Shown here in pieces: positions 1 through 6,439 of a stretch of 9,265 bases of DNA. The notes under the pieces were generated by a model. The model saw only the letters and a list, made by a program, of their open reading frames with translations, ran no database searches and was not told where the DNA came from. The DNA comes from a bacterium (GTDB lineage Bacteria; Patescibacteriota; Minisyncoccia; Phycocordibacterales; SBAW01), in the NCBI GenBank assembly GCA_021813335.1, contig JAKALC010000026.1, positions 1-9,265 on the forward strand, given 5' to 3'. Position 1 is the first letter of the stretch. Each line of letters starts with the position of its first letter. Made by a program: the position numbers and the translations under genes.

Positions 1-2
1 CC

Positions 3-593
3 GCCTTCACCTTCACGACAAACCAGATCTTCACCGACGAGGAACGCGGCCTTACGGTGCGGGGGACCGCGCTCCCCGACGCCGCGATTATCTTGAACGT
101 CCATCGCGGCGGCGCCATTGTGGCGAGCACGACCGTGCGCGCCGACGCGGAAGGGAACTGGAGTTATACGTTCGAAGAACCGCTTCGCAATGGCACCTAC
201 GGCGTCAGCGCCGTCGCGCGCGACGCCCGGGGCGCCTTGAGCCTCGCGGTCGAGTCGTCCCCGGTCGCGGTCAGCGAGCGGCCGATCATCCAGCTCGGCG
301 TGCTCCAGCTCGGGGCGGGCGGCGCCGTCATCCTCCTTCTCCTTATCCTTGCGGCGGGGTGGGGCGGAGGCCTCTACTACTATCGTAGGGAACAGGAAAC
401 GCTGCTCCGGCGGCTTCTCGTGGCGGAAACGGATGTCGCCAAGGTCTTTAAGATCATCAGCGACGATGTCGAGAAGCTCCGCAAGCTGGGAAATCTTTCT
501 TCCGACAGCTCGCTCGTCCTGAACCGCCTCCACGAGAATCTCGAGAAGATGGAGGGATATCTCAAGAAAGAGCTCCAGAACATTAAGAAGTGA
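3..593 (+). CDS. Surface protein with Ig-like domain, TM helix and cytoplasmic coiled coil (5' end missing)
   Basis: The frame is open to the left window edge, so the start lies outside; a GTG at 57 is internal to the domain and not a likely start. The visible part has three regions. First is a beta-rich segment (about nt 40-270) with the pattern LTVRGTA, ADAEGNW, PLRNGTYGVSA and ARDARGALS, typical of bacterial Ig-like repeats in secreted adhesins. Second is one hydrophobic helix (about nt 309-380, ILLLLILAAGW then YYYRR). Third is a charged, heptad-like tail (about nt 385-590) ending in Lys, which looks like a cytoplasmic coiled coil. The Arg-rich flank after the helix supports extracellular Ig domain and cytoplasmic tail. 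The stop is 4 bp from the response regulator ATG, so the two are probably co-transcribed. The function is unknown; an adhesin or surface sensor is inferred from architecture only. Confidence 0.8.
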   Translation, partial: AFTFTTNQIFTDEERGLTVRGTALPDAAIILNVHRGGAIVASTTVRADAEGNWSYTFEEPLRNGTYGVSAVARDARGALSLAVESSPVAVSERPIIQLGVLQLGAGGAVILLLLILAAGWGGGLYYYRREQETLLRRLLVAETDVAKVFKIISDDVEKLRKLGNLSSDSSLVLNRLHENLEKMEGYLKKELQNIKK

Positions 594-597
594 CGCT

Positions 598-984
598 ATG
601 CCGACCCCCAGCCAAAAGAAAGTTCTGATCGTCGAGGATGAAGACGTCATCGTTATGCCGCTTGCCGACTCGCTTCGCCGCGAGGGGATCGAGGTCGCGG
701 TCGCGCATAACGGCGAAGAGGGTCTCGAGGCGGCGCTCGCGGATGTCCCGGACCTTATCCTGCTCGATATTCTTATGCCGAAGATGGACGGGCTCACGAT
801 GCTCAAAAAACTGCGCGCGGCGCCGGAGGGGGCGCGCATCCCCGTTCTCGTGCTGACCAATCTGGGCGAGATAACGAGCGTCGCGGACACGCTCGAGGCG
901 GGCATCAGCGATTATCTGGTCAAAAGCAACTGGAAGCTCGATGACGTCGTGCGGCGCGTCAATGAGCGGCTCGCGCGGGCCTAA
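598..984 (+). CDS. Stand-alone response regulator receiver (CheY-like)
   Basis: At 128 aa this is a single REC domain with no output domain. The family landmarks are present: acidic pocket E13-D14 within VEDED, phosphoacceptor D57 in LLDILMPKMDG, conserved Thr87 in VLVLTN, and Lys109 in DYLVKS. Such proteins are phosphorylated on the Asp by a histidine kinase and act through protein-protein contacts. No kinase or DNA-binding partner is visible here. The gene starts 4 bp after the surface-protein stop, so the two are likely one transcript, and the coiled-coil tail of that protein is a possible but unproven partner. There is no clear Shine-Dalgarno; the upstream AAGAAGTGA is a poor match. A short hairpin plus T-run at the stop codon probably ends the unit. 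Family assignment is firm; the pathway is unknown. Confidence 0.93.
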   Translation: MPTPSQKKVLIVEDEDVIVMPLADSLRREGIEVAVAHNGEEGLEAALADVPDLILLDILMPKMDGLTMLKKLRAAPEGARIPVLVLTNLGEITSVADTLEAGISDYLVKSNWKLDDVVRRVNERLARA

Positions 985-997
985 CGGCCGTTTTTTT
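978..997 (+). terminator. Weak intrinsic terminator at the response regulator stop codon
   Basis: GGCC (978-981), loop TAAC, GGCC (986-989), G, then seven T (991-997). The stem is only 4 bp but is all G:C and is followed directly by the T-run. The loop contains the TAA stop codon, so a terminating ribosome would mask the hairpin. Confidence 0.4.
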
Positions 998-1025
998 GGA
1001 TGCACCGCAGCCTACGATCGGCGCG

Positions 1026-1031
1026 TATATA
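1026..1031 (+). promoter_or_regulatory. Possible -10 element for the DUF192 gene
   Basis: TATATA stands out in GC-rich surroundings, 7 bp before the ATG at 1039. No -35 match is seen 16-18 bp upstream. If it is used, transcription would begin at or next to the A of the start codon, giving a leaderless mRNA. The rnpB promoter shows the same -10 to RNA-start spacing. Confidence 0.3.
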
Positions 1032-1038
1032 TCGGCAT

Positions 1039-1512
1039 ATGGCCTATCGCGATCGCCGGGCAGCTGCGGCTGCGATCATAGGGGTGTGCGTCATCGTCGC
1101 CCTGGCCGCGCATCTTCCCGGCGCGCCGGGAGAGCGTCCGCAGCCGAGCCGCGCGTCCCTGGAAATAGGAGGCGTCTCGGTCGCGGTCGACCTCGCGTCG
1201 ACGACCGCCGAACGCGAGCTCGGTCTCTCGGGGAGGACGTCGCTCGCGTCAGGAGAAGGAATGCTCTTCCTCTTCGACGAAGCCGGGCTCTGGGGCTTTT
1301 GGATGAAAAATATGAATTTTCCCATCGATATCATCTGGATGGACGCGAAGGGGCGCGTCATAACGGTCGCCGATTCGTTGCCGCCGGAGTCGTACCCCGC
1401 CGTTTTTTATCCGCAAGCCCCCGCACGGTACGTTCTCGAAGTTCCGGCGGGCTTCGCACGCGCCCATTCGATCGGGCCGGGGTCGATGGCGGTTATTCCT
1501 TCTTCCTTATAA
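1039..1512 (+). CDS. Membrane-anchored DUF192 family protein
   Basis: DUF192 (PF02643) proteins are small beta-rich domains of unknown biochemical role, often exported. The family pattern is clear: ERELGLSGR, GMLFLFDE, the hallmark FWMKNMNFPIDIIW, then VLEVPAG, and Ile/Gly residues (HSIGPGS) near the C-terminus. From the chosen start the protein is 157 aa, with a basic N-terminus (MAYRDRR) and one hydrophobic helix (about residues 8-28), so an N-in, domain-out signal anchor is likely. The Cys in that helix lacks a lipobox context. I prefer ATG 1039 because T precedes it, as at all other starts here, and TATATA lies just upstream. An in-frame ATG at 1000 would add 13 residues but sits only 2 nt after the terminator T-run. 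The gene stands alone between that terminator and rnpB. Confidence 0.88.
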   Translation: MAYRDRRAAAAAIIGVCVIVALAAHLPGAPGERPQPSRASLEIGGVSVAVDLASTTAERELGLSGRTSLASGEGMLFLFDEAGLWGFWMKNMNFPIDIIWMDAKGRVITVADSLPPESYPAVFYPQAPARYVLEVPAGFARAHSIGPGSMAVIPSSL

Positions 1513-1533
1513 CGAGTGCGTCGCGGGCAGAAC

Positions 1534-1562
1534 TTGCCGCCGCATTTTTTGCGTGGTATTAT
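1534..1562 (+). promoter_or_regulatory. rnpB promoter (sigma-70-like)
   Basis: TTGCCG (1534-1539), a 17-bp spacer, then TATTAT (1557-1562), which matches the -10 consensus at five of six positions. The expected start about 7 nt downstream (near 1569) coincides with the 5' end of the RNase P RNA deduced from P1 pairing, which independently supports both calls. Confidence 0.7.
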
Positions 1563-1568
1563 TGTGTA

Positions 1569-1953
1569 AGCGCGCTGTGCAGCAGCTCGCCGCACGGACC
1601 GACGCTGCGAACGGGAAGCTCGTCGCGCCGGTCCGTGCGGCGGGAGGAAAGTCCGAACACTTATCGGGTCCGTGCTTCGGCGCGGTCCGAAAGGGTAGCA
1701 GGTAATCCCTGTCATCCGCTCCCTGCGGGCGGAAGAGGTGCGAACAGAGACGCTTGCGGCGAAAGCCAAGAGCCCTCGCGCGCAAACGCGAGGTGAGGCC
1801 CGCAGCGATGCGGGAGTGAAACGGCTAAATCCTTACTCGGGTGCAAGGCCGTGCTGCGCTCTCCGGAGCGCGGAGTGCCGCTCGAACCGCCCGGCGACGG
1901 GCGGTCCAGATAAATTGCTGCATACGACAGAATTCGGCTTATCGGCGCGCGCG
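1569..1953 (+). ncRNA. rnpB: RNase P RNA
   Basis: This is the catalytic RNA of RNase P, which cuts the 5' leader from pre-tRNA. Conserved blocks: GAGGAAAGTCCG (1644-1655), GCAGGTAAT after AAAGGGTA, GCGAACAGAGA (1739-1749), GTGAAACGG followed by TAAATCC, GTGCAAGGCC, and ACGACAGAATTCGGCTTAT (1924-1942). Pairings found by eye: P1 1570-1576 with 1944-1950; P2 1578-1584 with 1916-1922; P3, 14 perfect bp, 1588-1601 with 1629-1642; a P12-like hairpin 1774-1780/1787-1793; an extra hairpin 1799-1803/1810-1814; and P18, 8 bp with a GCGA tetraloop, 1886-1905. About 385 nt is a normal size. The fold resembles type A, but there is no room for P13/P14 and the L15 GGU is not evident. A promoter and a terminator hairpin flank it. 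Open reading frames across it are chance. Confidence 0.96.
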
Positions 1954-1965
1954 CAGGATGGACAA

Positions 1966-1987
1966 GGCCCCGCTTTACCGCGGGGCC
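1966..1987 (+). terminator. Terminator hairpin downstream of rnpB
   Basis: A perfect 8-bp stem GGCCCCGC (1966-1973) with GCGGGGCC (1980-1987), loop TTTACC, about 13 nt after the RNase P RNA ends. The following TGTTCG is a poor T-tract, so termination may be partial. Position and stem strength still favour an rnpB terminator. Confidence 0.55.
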
Positions 1988-2050
1988 TGTTCGCGCCCGG
2001 ACTGTCCGCCGATTCCGCTACGATTGCCGCCAGTAATACCCAGGCGCCGC

Positions 2051-2079
2051 ATTTGCGCGCCGCATTCTTCCTGTATACT
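2051..2079 (+). promoter_or_regulatory. Candidate promoter in the rnpB to polymerase intergenic region
   Basis: TATACT (2074-2079) is a good -10 element. The -35 region 16-17 bp upstream (ATTTGCG, 2051-2057) is weak. It could drive the polymerase-murJ cluster with a leader of about 140 nt. The expected start near 2086 is also the A of an ATG opening a 25-codon frame. The rest of 1988-2223 holds no recognisable gene, only weak hairpins and an AT-rich patch at 2187-2206. Confidence 0.4.
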
Positions 2080-2085
2080 TATCCT

Positions 2086-2163
2086 ATGTTCTTTCGGGCG
2101 CCGTGCCTTACCGACGGCCGTTCCTGCAACGGATCGGCTCAACCGTATGGCGGTAGCGGCTGA
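2086..2163 (+). CDS. Possible leaderless micro-ORF (25 codons)
   Basis: ATG at 2086 lies 7 nt after the -10 element TATACT and opens 25 codons ending in TGA. The peptide begins MFFRAPC, has a second Cys at residue 14 and ends GGSG. Nothing matches a known family. It could be a leader peptide for the downstream membrane-protein gene or simply chance. The only support is the promoter spacing and the TATG context shared with the real starts. Confidence 0.15.
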   Translation: MFFRAPCLTDGRSCNGSAQPYGGSG

Positions 2164-2223
2164 CGACGGCGTGCGACACGTTACCAATTATTTATTTCTC
2201 ATAGTCGTTTTCCATTCACACGT

Positions 2224-4713
2224 ATGTACGAACACAATGCTCCGATGTCCGCAGGTACGCACTCTCCTACCTTTTCCGCTCCAGCCGCTTCTCATCACGA
2301 GACCGGAGGCAGGGGGCTCCCACCGCTCTTCCGCGGGGGAGCGGGAGCCGGGACCGAGCGCGCGGCGCGGCTTATGCGCCTGGCCCTCGGGTTCTTCGCG
2401 GGAGGCATTGCGCTCTCTCTTCTTCTCATCAGTCCGACGACCTGGCTCTCGACATTCTTCCTGAAGTCCTCCGTCTTCACGATCTGCCTTGCGGTCGCCG
2501 CGGCTCTCTATCTCCTGGCGCGGCGCGCGGCGCCCGAAGGATGGGACGAGCCGACGACCAAACGAGCCCGGCGGGCGGTCGCGCTTGCGGCGCTCATCCC
2601 GCTCGCGTACCTCGTGTCGTACTACTTCTCGGTCGGACGCCCGGCAGCGCTCATCGGGAGCGGGAACGATACGGATACCCTTCTTTTCGCGATACTCGCG
2701 TACGCGGCGCTCTTCTTCGGCTATGAGGCGTTCCGCGCGCCGCGCGCGGCAAAGATGCTCATCCGCACGATGGTCGGCGTTTCGCTCGTGGCGGTCGTGT
2801 TCCAGTACCTCAACATCTTCTTCGGCTCGAAGATCCTCCCGGCCTCTCTCTTCGGCGACCCGACGGTGACCCTCGTCGGCAAGTGGAACGAGCTCGGTCT
2901 TCTCGCCGCGCTCGCCGCGCTTCTCCTCGTCGTGCGCGCGGAGTTCACCGATATGGCCGCCCGTACGCGCCGGCTCCTCATTGCGGGCCTCGTCGTCCTG
3001 ACGTTCCAGCTCATCATCATCAACTTCGATCTCGCCTGGGCGCTTCTCTTCGTCGGGGCGGTCGCCGCGGCGCTCTACAAGTACGCCGCGACCCGCCGCT
3101 CTCCTTCGGAGCGCCCGTCGGAATACTGGTATGCGGGCACGATCGCGGCCATCGCCGCGGTGTTCTTCCTGTGGGGCTCGGCGATCGGGTCGCATTTGCC
3201 GCAATCGCTCGCCATCTCCTCGCTTGAGGTCCGCCCGTCCGCATCGGCGACGTATGAAATAGCCTGGGCGGCGCACGGCGGCTCGCCCCTGCGCGATCTC
3301 ATCGGGGCCGGCCCCAACACGTTCGGACAAGAGTGGCTGCTCCATAAATCTCCCTCGGTGAACCAGACACAATTCTGGAGCGTCAGCTTCAATTCGGGCT
3401 TCAGCACCTTCCTGACCGCGCTCTCGTCGATCGGCGTTCTCGGCATTCTCGCCTGGCTCATCCCGCTCCTCGTCGTCCTCTGCGGCTTGTGCGGATTGCG
3501 CACACGTATGGCGCACCTCTCTCCTGACGAACGCTTCGCCGTGCTCGGTCTCGGTCTCGCAGCGGCGTTCCTCTGGATATCGGCGCTTTTCTACGAGCTC
3601 GACCAGAACGTAATGCTCCTCGCCTTCATCGCGACGGGCGCCTTCATCGGTGTCTTCGGCCGCGCGAACGCCTCTCAGGAAGCGCCGGCCTCGCTCTCGC
3701 CGCGCGCCCGCCGCGTGAAGATCATCGCGGCCGTGATCCTTCTCATTGCCGTGGCGCTTATCTCGGCCTTCGTCGTCCGCCGCCTCGTTTCTTCGGCGTA
3801 TGCGCAGCGCGCGGCCGCCGCTCTCGGCAACGGCGAGGTCGATGCTGCGGTCGCTCTCGCGACCCGCTCGCAATCGATCGAGCTCACGGAAGACAACCTC
3901 CTGCTCGGCGTCGCTATAAATGCCGCGCAGATCCAGAATATTCTCAGCGCATCGACGACATCGCAGAGCGAGATCGCCTCCCTTCGCACGAAGTTCCAAA
4001 CCGCGCTGACGCAAGCTATCGGGCAAGCGCAGGCGGCATCGGCGCTCAACCCGCAGGATTACCAGCCGTACGTCGCTTTGGCGAACATCTACGAGCTCGT
4101 TATTCCGCTCAAGATCCAGGGTGCCTACGAAGGAGCGCAGCAGGCCTACCAGGAAGCGATGGTGCTGAGCCCGAACGACCCCTCGATCCCGCTTCTTTTG
4201 GCGCGCCTCGAGGCGAACCAGGACCTGAAGGGGAACGAGGCCGACGTGCAGAAGCTCATCGGACAGTCGATACAGATGAAGAGCGACTACACCGATGCGT
4301 ATCTTATGGCGGAACAGGTCGCCGTCGCCCTCAACGACCTTCCGTCGGCTACCCAGGCGGCGAAATCGGCCCTTCAGTCGGCCCCCGACCAGCCGTCGCT
4401 CTGGTTCCAGCTCGGCCTCTTCTACTACGCGGGCGGCGATATGCAGAACGCGATCGCAGCGCTTGAGCAGACCGTCTCGATGGTGCCGCAATACGCGAAC
4501 GCGAAATACTTCCTCGGACTCGCGTATGCGAAGGGCGGCCGCACGTCCGATGCCGTGAAGCAGTTCCAGGATCTCGCGGGGTCCAATCCTGACAACGCCG
4601 AGGTCAAGCTCATCCTCTCCAACCTTGAAGCGGGTAAGGATCCGTTCGCGGGAGCTAAACCGCCGATAACGCCCAATCCGGCGGCGCGGCAGCAAGCGCC
4701 GATAAAGGAATAG
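2224..4713 (+). CDS. O-antigen ligase/polymerase-like membrane protein with C-terminal TPRs
   Basis: At 829 aa the protein has three parts. Residues 1-50 are Gly/Pro/Ala-rich and probably disordered. Residues 52-518 hold about 12-13 membrane helices. The C-terminal third has TPR-like helices (about 608-650, 724-757 and 758-791; for example LWFQLGLFYYAGGD and YFLGLAYAKGG) and a Pro-rich tail. Between the helices at about 302-320 and 396-425 is a large loop with LEVRPSASATYEIAW (334-348) and GAGPNTF (361-367), the layout of Wzy_C/WaaL-type enzymes, which join or polymerise undecaprenyl-linked glycans on the outer face of the membrane. Substrate and ligase versus polymerase role cannot be told. 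murJ follows after 28 bp, supporting an envelope role. ATG 2224 has no Shine-Dalgarno; later in-frame ATGs at 2245 and 2374 (just before the first helix) are alternatives. The gene contains no TTA, CTA or TCA codon. Confidence 0.85.
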   Translation: MYEHNAPMSAGTHSPTFSAPAASHHETGGRGLPPLFRGGAGAGTERAARLMRLALGFFAGGIALSLLLISPTTWLSTFFLKSSVFTICLAVAAALYLLARRAAPEGWDEPTTKRARRAVALAALIPLAYLVSYYFSVGRPAALIGSGNDTDTLLFAILAYAALFFGYEAFRAPRAAKMLIRTMVGVSLVAVVFQYLNIFFGSKILPASLFGDPTVTLVGKWNELGLLAALAALLLVVRAEFTDMAARTRRLLIAGLVVLTFQLIIINFDLAWALLFVGAVAAALYKYAATRRSPSERPSEYWYAGTIAAIAAVFFLWGSAIGSHLPQSLAISSLEVRPSASATYEIAWAAHGGSPLRDLIGAGPNTFGQEWLLHKSPSVNQTQFWSVSFNSGFSTFLTALSSIGVLGILAWLIPLLVVLCGLCGLRTRMAHLSPDERFAVLGLGLAAAFLWISALFYELDQNVMLLAFIATGAFIGVFGRANASQEAPASLSPRARRVKIIAAVILLIAVALISAFVVRRLVSSAYAQRAAAALGNGEVDAAVALATRSQSIELTEDNLLLGVAINAAQIQNILSASTTSQSEIASLRTKFQTALTQAIGQAQAASALNPQDYQPYVALANIYELVIPLKIQGAYEGAQQAYQEAMVLSPNDPSIPLLLARLEANQDLKGNEADVQKLIGQSIQMKSDYTDAYLMAEQVAVALNDLPSATQAAKSALQSAPDQPSLWFQLGLFYYAGGDMQNAIAALEQTVSMVPQYANAKYFLGLAYAKGGRTSDAVKQFQDLAGSNPDNAEVKLILSNLEAGKDPFAGAKPPITPNPAARQQAPIKE

Positions 4714-4741
4714 AAGCGATTCCCGGGCGTTAGCGGATCCT

Positions 4742-6433
4742 ATGGTTCGGCGATTACTCTCCGTGGTCGGTTTCGAGACGCGAGGGCTCCACGAGGCGGC
4801 ATACCTCGTGGCGCTTTTCGCGCTTCTCTCGCAGCTTCTCGGTCTCGTGCGAGACCATCTGCTCGCCGCGACGTTCGGCGCGGGCGGAACGCTCGACATA
4901 TACTATTCGGCGTTCCGCATACCGGACTTTCTTTTCGCCACGGTAGCGTCGCTTCTCTCGCTCTACGCGCTCCTCCCGGTCCTCTCCCGGCTCGAGCAGA
5001 AAAGCGAGGGGCTTATGCTGTCGTTTATGCGGCAGATGCTCCTCCTTTTCTTCGCCGCTATGGCCGCTATCGCGGCCGTGCTCTTCGTCCTCGCACCCGA
5101 GATCCTTCGCCTCACGGCGCCCGGCCTCGCTGCCTCTCCTTCGTCGTACGGCGAGCTCTTGCTTCTGACGCGCATCCTGCTCCTCCAGCCTATGCTGCTC
5201 GGCGCCTCGAATATCCTCGCGAATCTGACGCAGATGCGGCACCGCTTCGTCCTCTACTCGATAAGCCCGCTTCTCTACAACATCGGCATCATCTTCGGCA
5301 TCGTCGTGCTCTATCCTCTGTGGGGAATCGCGGGCCTGGGATGGGGAGTCGTCTTCGGCGCCGGAATGCACCTCGCGATACAGGTACCGTTCTTCACGGC
5401 GGAGGGCGCCCGGGAGGCCTTGCCGCGCGGTATGGTGCTCCGCGAGCTGTGGGAAGTTCTCCTTCTCTCCGTGCCCCGCACGCTCTCCCTTGCCGCCGGG
5501 CAAATATCGCTCCTCGTCCTCGTCGCCATAGCCTCGCTCTTCGCCGCGGGCTCCATCTCGGTCTTTATGTTCGCGTACAACCTGCAGGCGGTGCCGCTCA
5601 CGATCATCGGCGTGTCATATTCGATCGCCGCGTTCCCGACCCTCTCTAGGCTTCATGCCCGCGGAGAGCACGCGCAGTTCATCCGCTACATCGAGGCGGC
5701 GCTGCGGCATATGTTGTTCTGGTCGATACCGGCGACCGTCTTCGTCATCGTGATGCGCGCGCAGCTCGTGCGCGTCATTCTCGGCGCCGGCGCCTTCAAT
5801 TGGGACGCGACGCGCCTCACTGCCGCTGCACTCGCGCTCTTCGTCACGTCGCTGGTCGCGCAGGCCCTCACGCTCTTCATCGCGCGGTGTTACTATGCCG
5901 CCGGCAATACGCGCAAACCGCTCTATTGGGGAGTCGTCGACGTTGCGATCTCCGTCCTGGCCTCGCTCGCCCTGGTGAAGCTCTTCCAATCGAGCTACTT
6001 CGTGCGCACGTTCACGGAGTCTCTCCTGCGCGTTTCCGACGTCCCGGGAACGGTCGTCCTTATGCTCGCCTTCGGCTTCGCGATAGGCTCGATCGCCGAT
6101 TTCGCTGCCGGCTTCGTCTACCTCGTGCGCGATTTCAAGATCGCCCACGCGCCCCTGGGAAGGCTCGTCTTCCAGAGCTTTTCCGCCTCGGTGATCGGCG
6201 GTACGGTCACGTATGAGCTTCTTGCCCTGACGGGCGCCGCAGGAACGATCAACACGACCCTCGGGCTCCTTCTCCAGGGGCTTACCGCGGGCATTCTCGG
6301 CATCCTGACGACGGCCGTCGTCCTCATACTCCTCAAGAACCAGGAGTTCGCCGAAGCCCTCGCCGCGTTCCGCCGCCGGTTCCAGGACGCGGGGACGGTG
6401 GCGCTTGAACCGACCGATATCGAGACGCCCTAA
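4742..6433 (+). CDS. murJ: Lipid II flippase MurJ (MviN family)
   Basis: At 563 aa this is slightly longer than the usual 510-550. MurJ is a MOP-superfamily membrane protein that flips lipid II across the inner membrane for peptidoglycan synthesis. The N-terminal signature is present: LLGLVRDHLLAATFG, then LDIYYSAFRIPDFLF (residues 51-65). In the second half, YNLQAVPLTIIGVSYSIAAFPTLSRL (279-304) and FIARCYYAAGNTRKPLYW (379-396) match family blocks. About 14 hydrophobic helices span the protein, ending in a short charged tail. Arg37 and Asp52 match the E. coli R24 and D39 positions, while other cavity charges are replaced (see findings). It lies 28 bp after the polymerase gene and 6 bp before the Nudix gene. 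There is no Shine-Dalgarno; ATG 4742 is the first start after the upstream stop. Confidence 0.93.
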   Translation: MVRRLLSVVGFETRGLHEAAYLVALFALLSQLLGLVRDHLLAATFGAGGTLDIYYSAFRIPDFLFATVASLLSLYALLPVLSRLEQKSEGLMLSFMRQMLLLFFAAMAAIAAVLFVLAPEILRLTAPGLAASPSSYGELLLLTRILLLQPMLLGASNILANLTQMRHRFVLYSISPLLYNIGIIFGIVVLYPLWGIAGLGWGVVFGAGMHLAIQVPFFTAEGAREALPRGMVLRELWEVLLLSVPRTLSLAAGQISLLVLVAIASLFAAGSISVFMFAYNLQAVPLTIIGVSYSIAAFPTLSRLHARGEHAQFIRYIEAALRHMLFWSIPATVFVIVMRAQLVRVILGAGAFNWDATRLTAAALALFVTSLVAQALTLFIARCYYAAGNTRKPLYWGVVDVAISVLASLALVKLFQSSYFVRTFTESLLRVSDVPGTVVLMLAFGFAIGSIADFAAGFVYLVRDFKIAHAPLGRLVFQSFSASVIGGTVTYELLALTGAAGTINTTLGLLLQGLTAGILGILTTAVVLILLKNQEFAEALAAFRRRFQDAGTVALEPTDIETP

Positions 6434-6439
6434 AGCGAT

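Noticed and set aside
1039..1130. Lipoprotein signal in the DUF192 protein because of a Cys in the N-terminal hydrophobic segment
   Set aside because: The residue before the Cys is Val rather than Gly, Ala or Ser, and the Cys lies in the middle of the helix, so a plain membrane anchor fits better.
996..1796. 266-codon plus-strand frame overlapping the DUF192 gene and rnpB
   Set aside because: It is out of frame with the clear DUF192 coding sequence and runs into the RNA gene; the translation is Arg/Ser-rich without any motif.
2101..2140. Small inverted repeat CCGTT-CCTGC-AACGG in the intergenic region, considered as an operator or riboswitch element
   Set aside because: The stem is only 5 bp, has no T-run and no further paired elements; such repeats are expected by chance in GC-rich DNA.
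1738..2464. Plus-strand frames of 141 and 207 codons across and after rnpB
   Set aside because: They overlap the structured RNase P RNA and its terminator and the start of the polymerase gene, and their translations look random (Arg/Ser/Pro-rich).
2188..4899. 903-codon open frame on the minus strand opposite the polymerase gene
   Set aside because: It is the in-register complement of a clear membrane protein gene. The translation is Arg/Glu-rich with no recognisable domain, and its openness follows from the absence of TTA, CTA and TCA codons on the plus strand.
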